Of a stretch of 64,000 nt of DNA, positions 52,565 to 60,743 are shown piece after piece. The notes beneath the pieces are model-generated. The model ran no database searches. It was not told the DNA's origin and saw only the letters and a program-made list of their open reading frames with translations. Every line of letters begins with the position of its first letter. Within the stretch, counting starts at the first letter, position 1. Source of the stretch: Streptomyces phaeofaciens. GTDB lineage: Bacteria > Actinomycetota > Actinomycetes > Streptomycetales > Streptomycetaceae. The position numbers were made by a program, and so were the translations under genes. Location of the stretch: contig NZ_BMSA01000030.1 in the NCBI RefSeq assembly GCF_014648915.1, positions 55,511 through 119,510 on the forward strand, given 5' to 3'.

Positions 52565-53398
52565 ATGACGACGAACACGGACATGACGGTGGTGGTGACC
52601 GGCGCGACCGGTCGTACGGGCAGCCGGGTGGCGCAGGCCGCCGAGGCGGCGGGTCTGACGGTGCGGGCGGCCTCGCGGGCGCAGGGGTTCGACTGGCGGG
52701 ACCGCTCGACGTGGGCGGGGACCCTGCGCGGCGCGGACGCGGCGTATCTGGTGTTCCCGACGGACGTCGGCTCCCCGGAGGCGACCCGGGCGGTCGGGGA
52801 GTTCGCCGAGGAGGCGGTGTCGCTCGGCGTACGGCGGCTGGTGCTGCTGTCGGCGCGGGGTGAGGAGCGGGCGCGGCCGACGGAGGAGGCGCTGCGAGTG
52901 CCGGGCGCGGAGTGGACGGTCGTCCGGGCGGCGTGGTTCGCGCAGAACTTCAGCGAGGGGCCGCTGGTGGAGGAGCTGCGACTGGGCGGTGAGCTGGTGT
53001 TCCCGGGCGGGGAGGTGCGGGAGCCGTTCGTGGACCTGCGGGACGTCGCCGATGTGGTGGTGGCGGCGCTGACGGCGGGCGAGCGGTACGTGGGGCGGGT
53101 GCTGGAGGTGTCGGGGCCGCGGTTGCTGACGTTCCGGGAAGCGGTCGCGGACATCGGCCGGGCGGCGGGACGGGAGCTGACGTACACCCCGGTGCCCGCG
53201 CGGCGGTACGGGGAGCGGCTGGCCGGGTTCGGGGTGCCGCCGGAGGAGGTGGACTTCCTGGTGGAGCTGTTCGAGTCGCTGCTCGACGGGCGCAACGCGC
53301 ACCTCTCGGACGGGGTGCGGAAGGTGCTGGACCGTGAGCCGCGGGACTTCGCGGAGTTCGTACGAGAGGCGGCGGGCGCCGGGGTCTGGAAGGCCTGA
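52565..53398 (+). CDS. NmrA-like NAD(P)-binding protein
   Basis: 277 residues, Rossmann fold GATGRTGSRVA, VRRLVLLSARG, EWTVVRAAWFAQNF, DLRDVADVVVAAL. Atypical short-chain dehydrogenase, of the NmrA/azoreductase-like group (quinone or redox sensing). GGGGG just before the ATG. Likely controlled by the divergent AraC regulator. Confidence 0.85.
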   Translation: MTTNTDMTVVVTGATGRTGSRVAQAAEAAGLTVRAASRAQGFDWRDRSTWAGTLRGADAAYLVFPTDVGSPEATRAVGEFAEEAVSLGVRRLVLLSARGEERARPTEEALRVPGAEWTVVRAAWFAQNFSEGPLVEELRLGGELVFPGGEVREPFVDLRDVADVVVAALTAGERYVGRVLEVSGPRLLTFREAVADIGRAAGRELTYTPVPARRYGERLAGFGVPPEEVDFLVELFESLLDGRNAHLSDGVRKVLDREPRDFAEFVREAAGAGVWKA

Positions 53399-53429
53399 GC
53401 CCCTGCCCGGCGGCGGCGGGCTCCGCGGG

Positions 53430-54605
53430 TCACTTCCCGCTGGAGGGCTCGTCGTCGTCGCCCGCGCCGTTCGCCTTGGGGGTGCTCTTGGCGTGGGTGC
53501 GCAGCCGGCCGGTGACGTCGTCCGGCGGGAGGAAACGGGACCAGCGTTCCGGGAACTCGGAGGGCATGTCCGGGTCGTCGGGGTCGTCGTCCTCGTGGGA
53601 ACGGGCCGCGGTCACGCGGGCGACGTACTCGGCGGCCACCTCCTCGCGCAGCCGCTCGTTGGCGGCGCGGGCGGCGGCCGTGGCGGCGGCCGGCCAGACA
53701 CGGTCGATGGCGGCGTTGACGGCGGCCCCGACCAGCACCGCGAAGGCGGACACACCGATCCACAGCAGTACGGCGACGGCGGCGGCGAGGGAGCCGTAGA
53801 TCGTGGCGCCCTCGATGGTGTTGGTGAGATAGATGCGCAGCAGGAAGCTGCCGAGGACCCACATGGCGAGGGCGACGAGGGCGCCGGGCACGTCCTCGAT
53901 CCACGGGGAGCGCACGGGCACGGACACGTGGTAGAGCGTGGTCAGGAAGGCGACCGACAGGACGATCACGACCGGCCAGTAGAGGACCTGGACCAGGGTC
54001 GTCGACCAGGGCACGATCCGCACCACGGCGTCCGGCCCCGCCACCATCAGGGGCAGCGCGACCGAGCCGATCAGCAGGGCGGCGACGAACAGCAGGAACG
54101 CCACCAGCCGGGTCTTGACGATGCCGCGCACGCCGTCGAGGCCGTACATCACGGTGATGGTGTCGATGAAGACGTTCACGGCACGCGATCCCGACCACAG
54201 GGCGAACAGGAAGCCGATGGAGATGACGTCGGGCCGGCCGCCCTTCATCACGTCGTCCAGGATCGGCTGCGCGATGTCCGTGACGCCCTTGTCGGACAGG
54301 ACGGTGCGGGAGGCTTCGAGGAGGTTGCTCTCCAGGCTGCTGATGGAGTCGGTGCCGGTCCAGTCGTCGACGTAGCCGAGCAGACCGATGAGGCTGAGCA
54401 GCAGCGGCGGCACGGAGAGCAGCGTGAAGAAGGCGGCTTCGGCGGCGAGGCCGAGGATGCGGTACTCGATGCAGGAGTTGACGGTGTCCTTCAACAGCAG
54501 CCAGGCGGTCCTGCGCTTGGAAACGTTCCGGTAGAGGGCACGCGCCCGGTGGAGACGCCCTGAGGGGCTCTCGGGTTGCTCGGGTGACTGACTTGCTGGC
54601 TGCAC
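53430..54605 (-). CDS. YihY/BrkB-family membrane protein
   Basis: 391 residues, six transmembrane helices, with signature LAAEAAFFTLLSVPPLLLSLIGLL and YGSLAAAVAVLLWIGVSAFAVLVGA. The C-terminal ~90 residues are acidic and cytoplasmic. The family is misnamed RNase BN; the actual transport role is not known. TACCTT (54612-54617) ends 6 nt before the GTG at 54605, so leaderless. Confidence 0.85.
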   Translation of the reverse strand: MQPASQSPEQPESPSGRLHRARALYRNVSKRRTAWLLLKDTVNSCIEYRILGLAAEAAFFTLLSVPPLLLSLIGLLGYVDDWTGTDSISSLESNLLEASRTVLSDKGVTDIAQPILDDVMKGGRPDVISIGFLFALWSGSRAVNVFIDTITVMYGLDGVRGIVKTRLVAFLLFVAALLIGSVALPLMVAGPDAVVRIVPWSTTLVQVLYWPVVIVLSVAFLTTLYHVSVPVRSPWIEDVPGALVALAMWVLGSFLLRIYLTNTIEGATIYGSLAAAVAVLLWIGVSAFAVLVGAAVNAAIDRVWPAAATAAARAANERLREEVAAEYVARVTAARSHEDDDPDDPDMPSEFPERWSRFLPPDDVTGRLRTHAKSTPKANGAGDDDEPSSGK

Positions 54606-54716
54606 GCCCTAAAGGTATCCGCCGTTCGGGTCTCCACTCACCTCCGGCGAGGCGGCGTCGCCGGGTCGGGGAGCGACGCGCGGGCTCCGCGTGGCCATGA
54701 CCGCCGTACCCGAGGG

Positions 54717-54722
54717 TAGGTT
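54717..54722 (+). promoter_or_regulatory. -10 box TAGGTT of the AidB-like gene
   Basis: TAGGTT ends 6 nt before the ATG at 54729; no Shine-Dalgarno; likely leaderless. Confidence 0.45.
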
Positions 54723-54728
54723 CGCCGT

Positions 54729-56378
54729 ATGGCAGGCAGTACGCACACCGTGACCAACCAGCCCCCTCCGCTGACCGGGCACGACGTCTACGGCACCGAC
54801 CGGGCCCTGGTGGCCGCGGTGGAGCGCCACGTGGGCCCGGAGCTCCGCGACGAGGCGCACGGGGACCTGTCGGCGCTGGGCCGGTCCGCGGGGTCGGCGC
54901 AGCTCCAGGAGTGGGCGGCGCAGGCGAACGAGTTCCCGCCGCGGTTGCGCACGCACGACCGGTACGGGAACCGGATCGACGAGGTCGACTTCCATCCGGC
55001 GTGGCACCGGCTGCTCGGCAAGGGGGTCGGGGCCGGGCTGACGGCGGCCTGGACGCGGCCGGCCGGGCATGTGCGCCGGGCGGCGGGTTTCCTGGTGTGG
55101 ACGCAGGTCGAGGCGGGCAACGGCTGTCCGCTGTCGATGACCCACGCGGCGGTACCGGCGCTGCGGGCCGACCCTGAGCTGGCCGCCGTGTGGGAGCCCC
55201 GGCTGACGTCGACGGTCTACGACCGTGAGCTGCGGCCCGCCCGGCTGAAGGCGGGGGCGCTGCTCGGGATGGGGATGACGGAGAAGCAGGGCGGGAGTGA
55301 CGTACGGGCCGCCACGACGGTCGCGACGCCGCTCGCCGAGGACGGGACGTACACGCTGAGCGGGCACAAGTGGTTCTGCTCGGCGCCGATGTCGGACGGT
55401 TTCCTGGTCCTCGCCCGGACGCGGCCCGCCGGGGAGGACGGCGATCTGACGTGTTTCCTGGTGCCGCGGGTCCTGGAGGACGGCGGCCGCAACCCGTTTC
55501 TGCTGCAACGGCTGAAGGACAAGCTGGGCAACCGGTCGAACGCCTCGGGCGAGGTGGAGTTCGACGGGACGTGGGCGCGCCGGGTCGGTGAGGAGGGGCG
55601 CGGGGTGCGCACCATCATCGGCATGGTGGCGGCGACCCGGCTGGACTGTGTGCTGGGGTCGGCGGGACTGATGCGGCAGGCGGTCGCGCAGGCGATCCAC
55701 CACTGCACACACCGTGCGGCGTTCGGCGGGAAACTCGTCGACAAACCGTTGATGCGCAATGTGCTGGCCGATCTCGCGGTGGAGTCGGAGGCGGCCACGA
55801 CGCTCGCGCTGCGGCTCGCGGCGGCCTACGACGACGGAGGCGAGCGGGAGCGGGCACTGCTGCGGATCGCCGTGCCGGCCGCGAAGTACTGGGTGACCAA
55901 GCGCTGTACGCCGGTGGTGGTGGAGGCGGCGGAGTGCCTCGGCGGGAACGGTTACGTCGAGGAGTCCGGGATGCCCCGGCTGATCCGCGAGTCGCCGCTG
56001 AACTCGATCTGGGAGGGGGCGGGCAACGTCCAGGCGCTGGATGTGGTGCGGGCGTTGCAGCGGGAACCGGCCGCGTTGAACGCGTATCTCCAGGAGGTGG
56101 GAGCGGCGCGTGGTGCCGATCACCGGCTGGACGCGGCGATCAAGGGACTGCTGACGGAGCTGGCCGATCTCAGTGGGGTGGAGGCCCGGGCCCGCCGGCT
56201 GGCGGAGCGGTTCGCGCTGGTGCTCCAGGGGGCGCTGCTGGTGCGGTTCGCCCCGCCGGAGATCGCCGACGCGTTCTGCGCCTCACGGCTGGGCGGGGAC
56301 GGGGGCGCGGCCTTCGGAGCACTGTCGCCGGGTCCTGACCTCGCGACGATCGTCGAGCGCGCCGCGCCCTCGTCCTGA
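54729..56378 (+). CDS. Acyl-CoA dehydrogenase, AidB type
   Basis: 549 residues, length and sequence as in AidB: N-terminal domain with LLGKGVGAGLTAAWTRP, MGMTEKQGGSDVRAATT, HKWFCSAPMSDGFLVLART, IIGMVAATRLDCVLGSAGLMR, AAECLGGNGYVEESGMPRL. AidB-like proteins bind FAD and DNA and answer alkylation damage in E. coli; the role in Streptomyces is not proven. Standing alone, leaderless. Confidence 0.88.
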   Translation: MAGSTHTVTNQPPPLTGHDVYGTDRALVAAVERHVGPELRDEAHGDLSALGRSAGSAQLQEWAAQANEFPPRLRTHDRYGNRIDEVDFHPAWHRLLGKGVGAGLTAAWTRPAGHVRRAAGFLVWTQVEAGNGCPLSMTHAAVPALRADPELAAVWEPRLTSTVYDRELRPARLKAGALLGMGMTEKQGGSDVRAATTVATPLAEDGTYTLSGHKWFCSAPMSDGFLVLARTRPAGEDGDLTCFLVPRVLEDGGRNPFLLQRLKDKLGNRSNASGEVEFDGTWARRVGEEGRGVRTIIGMVAATRLDCVLGSAGLMRQAVAQAIHHCTHRAAFGGKLVDKPLMRNVLADLAVESEAATTLALRLAAAYDDGGERERALLRIAVPAAKYWVTKRCTPVVVEAAECLGGNGYVEESGMPRLIRESPLNSIWEGAGNVQALDVVRALQREPAALNAYLQEVGAARGADHRLDAAIKGLLTELADLSGVEARARRLAERFALVLQGALLVRFAPPEIADAFCASRLGGDGGAAFGALSPGPDLATIVERAAPSS

Positions 56379-56836
56379 CACCGAAACTCTCGGCAACCGT
56401 TTTCACGCACGTCCGGGCGGCCCGGTCACGCACAGGCCTTTGGGGAACCCCACGAAACACTGTTCCCGTGCGAGCGTGGGCGCCCGCGCGGGCCCGCCCC
56501 GTCCCACACGGCGCCGCCCCGGGCTCCCGGGCCACCCCGCCTCACCCCAGGAAAGGCAGGTCGCGGGGGTGGTGCTGCGCCGACACGGCACCACCCCCGC
56601 AGCGTTGGCCCTGCGAGGCCAGCATCGCCGCTCGGGACGGCGTGGCTCAAGTTTCGGACACGGTGTGGATGTTCACCAGGGTTGCAGGGGGTTGCAACTT
56701 CCCGGGGGTTGTGACCGGAGTGGGCCCCTCCGTCCCGGGCGAACGGCAAGATGGGGGCTTCCAGCAAGACCGGAAACAGTCGGCGCAGGAACTTGACATC
56801 CGGTCGTCCCGCCAGTGCGCTCCCCGGGAGGCTCCT
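56379..56836. other. Non-coding interval with strong hairpin and unusual tandem GGTTGCA motifs
   Basis: 458 bp without a supported gene. It holds the large hairpin at 56563-56600. Around 56683-56697 there are repeated GGTTGCA motifs (GGTTGCAGGG GGTTGCAACT). TTGACA at 56793-56798 with TGCGCT 17 bp downstream is a tentative promoter for the GAF regulator. Nothing else is visible. Confidence 0.5.
56563..56600. terminator. Long GC hairpin downstream of the AidB-like gene
   Basis: GCGGGGGTGGTGC (56563-56575) and GCACCACCCCCGC (56588-56600) make a perfect 13-bp stem with a 12-nt loop. Probably a terminator of aidB read-through; no U-tract. Confidence 0.6.
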
Positions 56837-58129
56837 GTGGCCCACTCGCCGATGAACGTGCCGCAGCTCGCGGTCGTCGACGCCGCGCGGGCGGCGCGGG
56901 TGCTCAGTGAGGTCCGCGACGCGAAACTGGCCGGCCAGCGCACGCCCGTGGCCCCGCGCCCGGTGATCGAGCAGTCCTGGGAGCGGATGCTGCGCAGCGG
57001 TGTCGATCCGGAACACGACTTCAGAACGGGGCTGCTCGGTCCGGACGAGGTGCGGCGGCGGCGCGAGGAGTCGCCGTTGCGCGACGTGCTGCCGGTGTTG
57101 CGGGAGGGCTTGCTGTCCGTCGCGGACGTCGCCCACCACATCATGGTCGTCGCCGACGCGGAGGGCCGGGTGCTGTGGCGGGAGGGCTGCGGCCCGGTGC
57201 TGCGCAAGGCGGACGGGCTCGGGTTCGAGCTGGGCGCGGACTGGGGGGAGGAGACCGTCGGCACCAACGGGGTGGGCACGCCGGCGGTGGTGCGGCGGCC
57301 GGTACAGGTGTTCGCCGCCGAGCACTTCGTACGGTCGCACGCCACCTGGACCTGTGCGGGTGCCCCGATCAGCGACCCGCGTGACGGGCGGCTGCTCGGC
57401 GTGGTCGATGTGAGCGGGCCGTTGGAGACGATGCATCCGGCCACGCTCGCCTGGGTGGACTCGGTGGCGAAGCTGGCCGAGGCCAGGCTGCGGGAGTTGC
57501 ACATGAGTTCGCTGGAGCGGTTGCGCGCGGTCGCCGCTCCGGTGCTGGCGCGGCTCGGCGGCCGGGCGGCGGCGGTGGACCGGGACGGCTGGACGGCCGC
57601 GGTGACCGGGATGCCGTACGTCGGACGGATCGCGCTGCCCAAGTCGCCGTCGGCGGGCCGCCGGTGGCTGCCGGCGCTCGGGCTGTGCGTGCTGGAACCG
57701 CTGGCCGGCGGCTGGCTGGTGCGGGCGGTGGACGAGACCGCCGAGCCGGTGGCGCGCGGTGCCACCCGGATCGTGCTGGACCTGAGCCGGGCCCGCCGCT
57801 GGTCGGTGACGGTGTCGGGCGGCGCGGGCAACTGGTCCCGTGAACTCAGTCCGCGGCACGCGGAGTTGCTGTATCTGCTGGCCGTCCACCGCGGTGGGCG
57901 CAGTGCGTCGGGTCTGGCCGAGGACGTGTTCGGTGATCCGGCCCGCACGGTGACGGTACGGGCCGAGCTGTCCCGGGTACGGCGGTATCTGGGCGGTTTC
58001 CTGGAACACCGGCCGTATCGTTTCTGCGAAGCGGCGGACGTCGAGATGCTCCTCCCGGCCGACCCCAGGGACCTGCTGCCGCACTCGACGGCGCCCGCCG
58101 TGGCACGAGGCCGGACCTCGACGCCGTGA
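56837..58129 (+). CDS. GAF-domain transcriptional regulator
   Basis: 430 residues. An N-terminal helical stretch (PRPVIEQSWERMLRSGVDPE), then a GAF domain (about 85-215) with EETVGTNGVGTPA, VFAAEHFVRSH and WTCAGAPI, the pattern found in AcoR-type sensors. No AAA+ domain follows; instead a C-terminal winged-helix-like region (SPRHAELLYLLAVHRGGRSASGLAEDVFGD...RVRRYLG) replaces sigma-54 activation. GTG 56837 has GGGAGG 6 nt upstream. Targets are unknown. Confidence 0.82.
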   Translation: MAHSPMNVPQLAVVDAARAARVLSEVRDAKLAGQRTPVAPRPVIEQSWERMLRSGVDPEHDFRTGLLGPDEVRRRREESPLRDVLPVLREGLLSVADVAHHIMVVADAEGRVLWREGCGPVLRKADGLGFELGADWGEETVGTNGVGTPAVVRRPVQVFAAEHFVRSHATWTCAGAPISDPRDGRLLGVVDVSGPLETMHPATLAWVDSVAKLAEARLRELHMSSLERLRAVAAPVLARLGGRAAAVDRDGWTAAVTGMPYVGRIALPKSPSAGRRWLPALGLCVLEPLAGGWLVRAVDETAEPVARGATRIVLDLSRARRWSVTVSGGAGNWSRELSPRHAELLYLLAVHRGGRSASGLAEDVFGDPARTVTVRAELSRVRRYLGGFLEHRPYRFCEAADVEMLLPADPRDLLPHSTAPAVARGRTSTP

Positions 58130-58383
58130 CACCGCACCGGCACCCGCACCCGCACCCGCATCGGCACCCACGGCCGCTCCCACGACCACCGATGTCCCCG
58201 TACGCCGACCATATGTGCGCACCGTAGCGATACTGGTGCACCCGGTGGCATCTTCCGCGCATTTGCGGGGTCTTCGCCCGTGGCGGTGCTTGACTGCCGT
58301 AGCATCCCCCTACGGGTCACCCCACCTGCTCCTCGGTCAACGTACGGATCAACAGGCGCAGTTGGCCCGCCTCTGGAGGACGA

Positions 58384-59700
58384 ATGAGACATCGCGGCCG
58401 ACATCGCCGGCGCAGGCGGGGCAGGGCGCTTCGGGCGTTCCTGACGGGCACCGCCCTCGCGCTCACCGCCGCCGCCACCATGATCAGTGCCTCCCAGGCG
58501 ACGGTCACCGACGACGGTCCCGGTGGCCTGAAACCGCTGACGACGTCCGCCGAGACCGTACCGCTCGGCCTCACCGAGGAACGGATCCCGCAGGCCTCCC
58601 TGGACCGGCTCGCCGCCGGGATGGGCAGCCCCGTAGGGGTCGGCGCGGTACTGGCCGGAGCCGACCGCACCCTGCGCGACGCCATCGACTGCTCGGCCGG
58701 CGAGCGCAAGACCCTGCCGGTCTCCCCCACCGCCACGCGCGCGTACTGCTGGGGCACCGAGGACACCGACGGCTGGCGGCCCGGCGCCGTCACCACCTCC
58801 GGGGACGCGGACGACGACGGTGTCTGGGGCACGAACCGGGTGATCCTCTCCGGCTGGTCCCGCAGCGGCGGCACGACGGCCGACCGGGGCCTGGCCCGGG
58901 TCGCCTTCGTCGACGCCAACGACCTCGGCCACCTCGTCTACACCTGGGCGCTGCTGGCCGTGCCCGTGGACGGCGGGCGGGACTACCGGGGGCTGGTCTC
59001 GCACCTCTCCGGGATGGTCTGGTACCAGGACAAACTGCTGGTCACCGCCGACGACGGGGACCGGACCGCGCTGTACGTGTACGACATGAACCGCGTCCAG
59101 CGCGCCACCGTCGTCTCCGAGGCGGTCGGCCGGGTGCCGGGCGGCTGGTCGGCCCACGGCGACCGGTACGTCCTGCCGGCCGTCGCCTCCTACCGGCCGA
59201 GCGACACCGCGGGCGCCGCGCACCCCGCCACCGTCTCCCTCGACCGCAGCACCTCGCCGGACAGCCTGGTCGCCGGTGAGTGGACGCTCGACGGCGGCGA
59301 CCGCGACGCCCGGCTGTGGCGCTGGCCCTTCAGCACGCTCCCCGGCCACGAGGGCCTGCTCGCCGCGGACGACACCGGGCTCGTCCAGGCGACGGAGGCG
59401 TACCGGACCGAGGTCACGGGCGTGCGGGGCGTGCTGTCGTACGGCGGCGGCTGGTATGTGACCCGGGCGGCCGGGACCCGCGAGGAGCGTGGCGAGCTGT
59501 GGCGGCAGACCGCCGACCGCGGCGACGAGGACGACGGCCGGGCCCGGGCGGCGGTCTGCGGATCCGCGGAGAGCCACCTGTGCTGGAGCCCGCGGACGGA
59601 GTCCCTCTCCTACTGGCAGGAGACCGGAGAGGTCTGGGCCCAGTCGGGGCGGGTGCTGTTCGCGCTGCCGCTGACGTCCGTCGCCCGGCCGGCCGAGTAG
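58384..59700 (+). CDS. Secreted protein, function unknown
   Basis: 438 residues. Extremely basic N-terminus and a hydrophobic stretch (ALRAFLTGTALALTAAATMI) make a signal peptide. The mature chain is rich in Gly/Asp/Trp and beta strands with four cysteines (DCSAG, AYCWG, AVCGS, HLCWSP). No catalytic signature recognised; the fold may be a beta-propeller. The C-terminal gene end is followed by a good terminator hairpin. Confidence 0.72.
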   Translation: MRHRGRHRRRRRGRALRAFLTGTALALTAAATMISASQATVTDDGPGGLKPLTTSAETVPLGLTEERIPQASLDRLAAGMGSPVGVGAVLAGADRTLRDAIDCSAGERKTLPVSPTATRAYCWGTEDTDGWRPGAVTTSGDADDDGVWGTNRVILSGWSRSGGTTADRGLARVAFVDANDLGHLVYTWALLAVPVDGGRDYRGLVSHLSGMVWYQDKLLVTADDGDRTALYVYDMNRVQRATVVSEAVGRVPGGWSAHGDRYVLPAVASYRPSDTAGAAHPATVSLDRSTSPDSLVAGEWTLDGGDRDARLWRWPFSTLPGHEGLLAADDTGLVQATEAYRTEVTGVRGVLSYGGGWYVTRAAGTREERGELWRQTADRGDEDDGRARAAVCGSAESHLCWSPRTESLSYWQETGEVWAQSGRVLFALPLTSVARPAE

Positions 59701-59724
59701 CGCAGCCGACGGGAATCCGGCAGG

Positions 59725-59759
59725 CAGCGGGCGGGAAGCGCCTTCGCGCCCGCCCGCTG
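59725..59759 (+). terminator. Terminator hairpin
   Basis: CAGCGGGCGGG (59725-59735) and CCCGCCCGCTG (59749-59759), perfect 11-bp arms, 13-nt loop, 25 bp after the secreted-protein stop. Confidence 0.65.
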
Positions 59760-59804
59760 GACACGCGATCGACAGATCCGCCGGTCCGATGATTCCCTGG
59801 CGGC

Positions 59805-60377
59805 ATGACGAACATCCCCGTGACCACCTGGTCCCTGGAGCAGACCGCGCCGACCGACCTCCTGCCGGCCGCCGCGCCGGACGGTGACGTCCGGATCGTC
59901 CGCTCCGAGGTCCCCTCGCCCGAGTTCAGCCGCTTCCTGTACGCGTCCGTCGGCGGCGACATCCGCTGGATCGACCGGCTCGGCTGGCCGTACGCGACCT
60001 GGGCGGAGCACCTGGCGCGGCCGGGGGTCGAGACCTGGGTGGCCTACGACCGGGGCACGCCCGCCGGGTACGTGGAGCTGGAGCCGCAGGACGACGGGGC
60101 CGTGGAGATCGTCTACTTCGGGCTGGTCCCGGCCTTCCGCGGGCGGCGGATCGGCGGGCACCTGCTGTCGTACGGCGCCGCCCGCGCCTGGGACCTCGCG
60201 GACCGCTGGCCGGGACTGCCCGAGACCAAGCGGGTCTGGCTGCACACCTGCAGCCTGGACGGCGAGCACGCGATGGCGAACTACCAGCGCCGGGGCTTCC
60301 AGCTGTTCGACACGAAGGTGGAGGAGCAGCGCGAGGTGTCCGCGCCGGGACCGTGGCCCGGCGCATACCCTGCCTGA
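59805..60377 (+). CDS. GNAT-family N-acetyltransferase
   Basis: 190 residues. Acetyl-CoA-binding core EIVYFGLVPAFRGRRIGGHLLSYGAARAWD (RxxGxG/A motif), and HTCSLDGEHAMANYQRRGFQLF at the end. Cytoplasmic. Substrate unknown. The gap to the cys leader contains a palindrome (60417-60451). Confidence 0.85.
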   Translation: MTNIPVTTWSLEQTAPTDLLPAAAPDGDVRIVRSEVPSPEFSRFLYASVGGDIRWIDRLGWPYATWAEHLARPGVETWVAYDRGTPAGYVELEPQDDGAVEIVYFGLVPAFRGRRIGGHLLSYGAARAWDLADRWPGLPETKRVWLHTCSLDGEHAMANYQRRGFQLFDTKVEEQREVSAPGPWPGAYPA

Positions 60378-60416
60378 CCTGCACCGACAAGAGGTGCCGC
60401 ACAGCATGTGATCGAC

Positions 60417-60451
60417 GACACCCTTGTCTCGCATAGCGGGACAAGGGTGTC
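60417..60451. promoter_or_regulatory. Perfect 12-bp-arm palindrome upstream of the cys operon
   Basis: GACACCCTTGTC (60417-60428) and GACAAGGGTGTC (60440-60451) flank TCGCATAGCGG. It may be the terminator of the GNAT gene or an operator for sulfur regulation; CTGGAC-TGT-GTCCAG (60468-60482) lies 16 bp further on. Confidence 0.6.
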
Positions 60452-60467
60452 CGCATCGCGGACGAAG

Positions 60468-60482
60468 CTGGACTGTGTCCAG
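60468..60482. promoter_or_regulatory. Small palindrome CTGGAC-TGT-GTCCAG
   Basis: Perfect 6-bp arms, 22 bp before the leader ATG; a candidate repressor site at the cys promoter. Confidence 0.4.
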
Positions 60483-60504
60483 ATCGCCGTGACACGCTTC
60501 CGTC

Positions 60505-60588
60505 ATGTCTGGAACTGGAATTGCCTTGGTGAGTCGGCGGCACGTCGACCTCGGCCGCATGTCCAGCGCCATCTGTCCGGCGAGCTGA
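60505..60588 (+). CDS. Cys-operon leader peptide (27 aa)
   Basis: A 27-residue ORF (first 20: MSGTGIALVSRRHVDLGRMS) ending SAICPAS. The RRHVDL...SSA.C pattern is the one found in short leader peptides before sulfur-assimilation genes in actinobacteria, and it contains one cysteine codon near its end (TGT, residue 24). Stalling of translation at that codon when cysteine is scarce could alter downstream RNA structure. Hairpins at 60605-60617 and 60659-60704 follow before the sulfite reductase ATG. Regulation is inferred; the peptide itself is a strong pattern match. Confidence 0.8.
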   Translation: MSGTGIALVSRRHVDLGRMSSAICPAS

Positions 60589-60658
60589 GCGCTGCACGCA
60601 GCAGTGGCCTCGGGCCATCAGCAGCTCCACCGACAGACCCCGATCCAGCCTCCCCGCG

Positions 60659-60704
60659 CTGCGCAATGACGCGCACGCATGCCCCCATGCGCCCGTACGC
60701 GCAG
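60659..60704 (+). promoter_or_regulatory. Leader RNA hairpin between leader peptide and sulfite reductase
   Basis: Inner stem CGCATG (60676-60681)/CATGCG (60686-60691) with a CCCC loop, enclosed by CTGCGC (60659-60664)/GCGCAG (60699-60704). Possible attenuator or translation-control element. Confidence 0.4.
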
Positions 60705-60743
60705 GTCAGAGCCGCTTTCCGCCTGTCCCGAAGGACGTTCACC

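Noticed and set aside
56647..59577. 976-codon open frame on the minus strand
   Set aside because: Antisense to the GAF regulator and the secreted protein; no domain recognisable.
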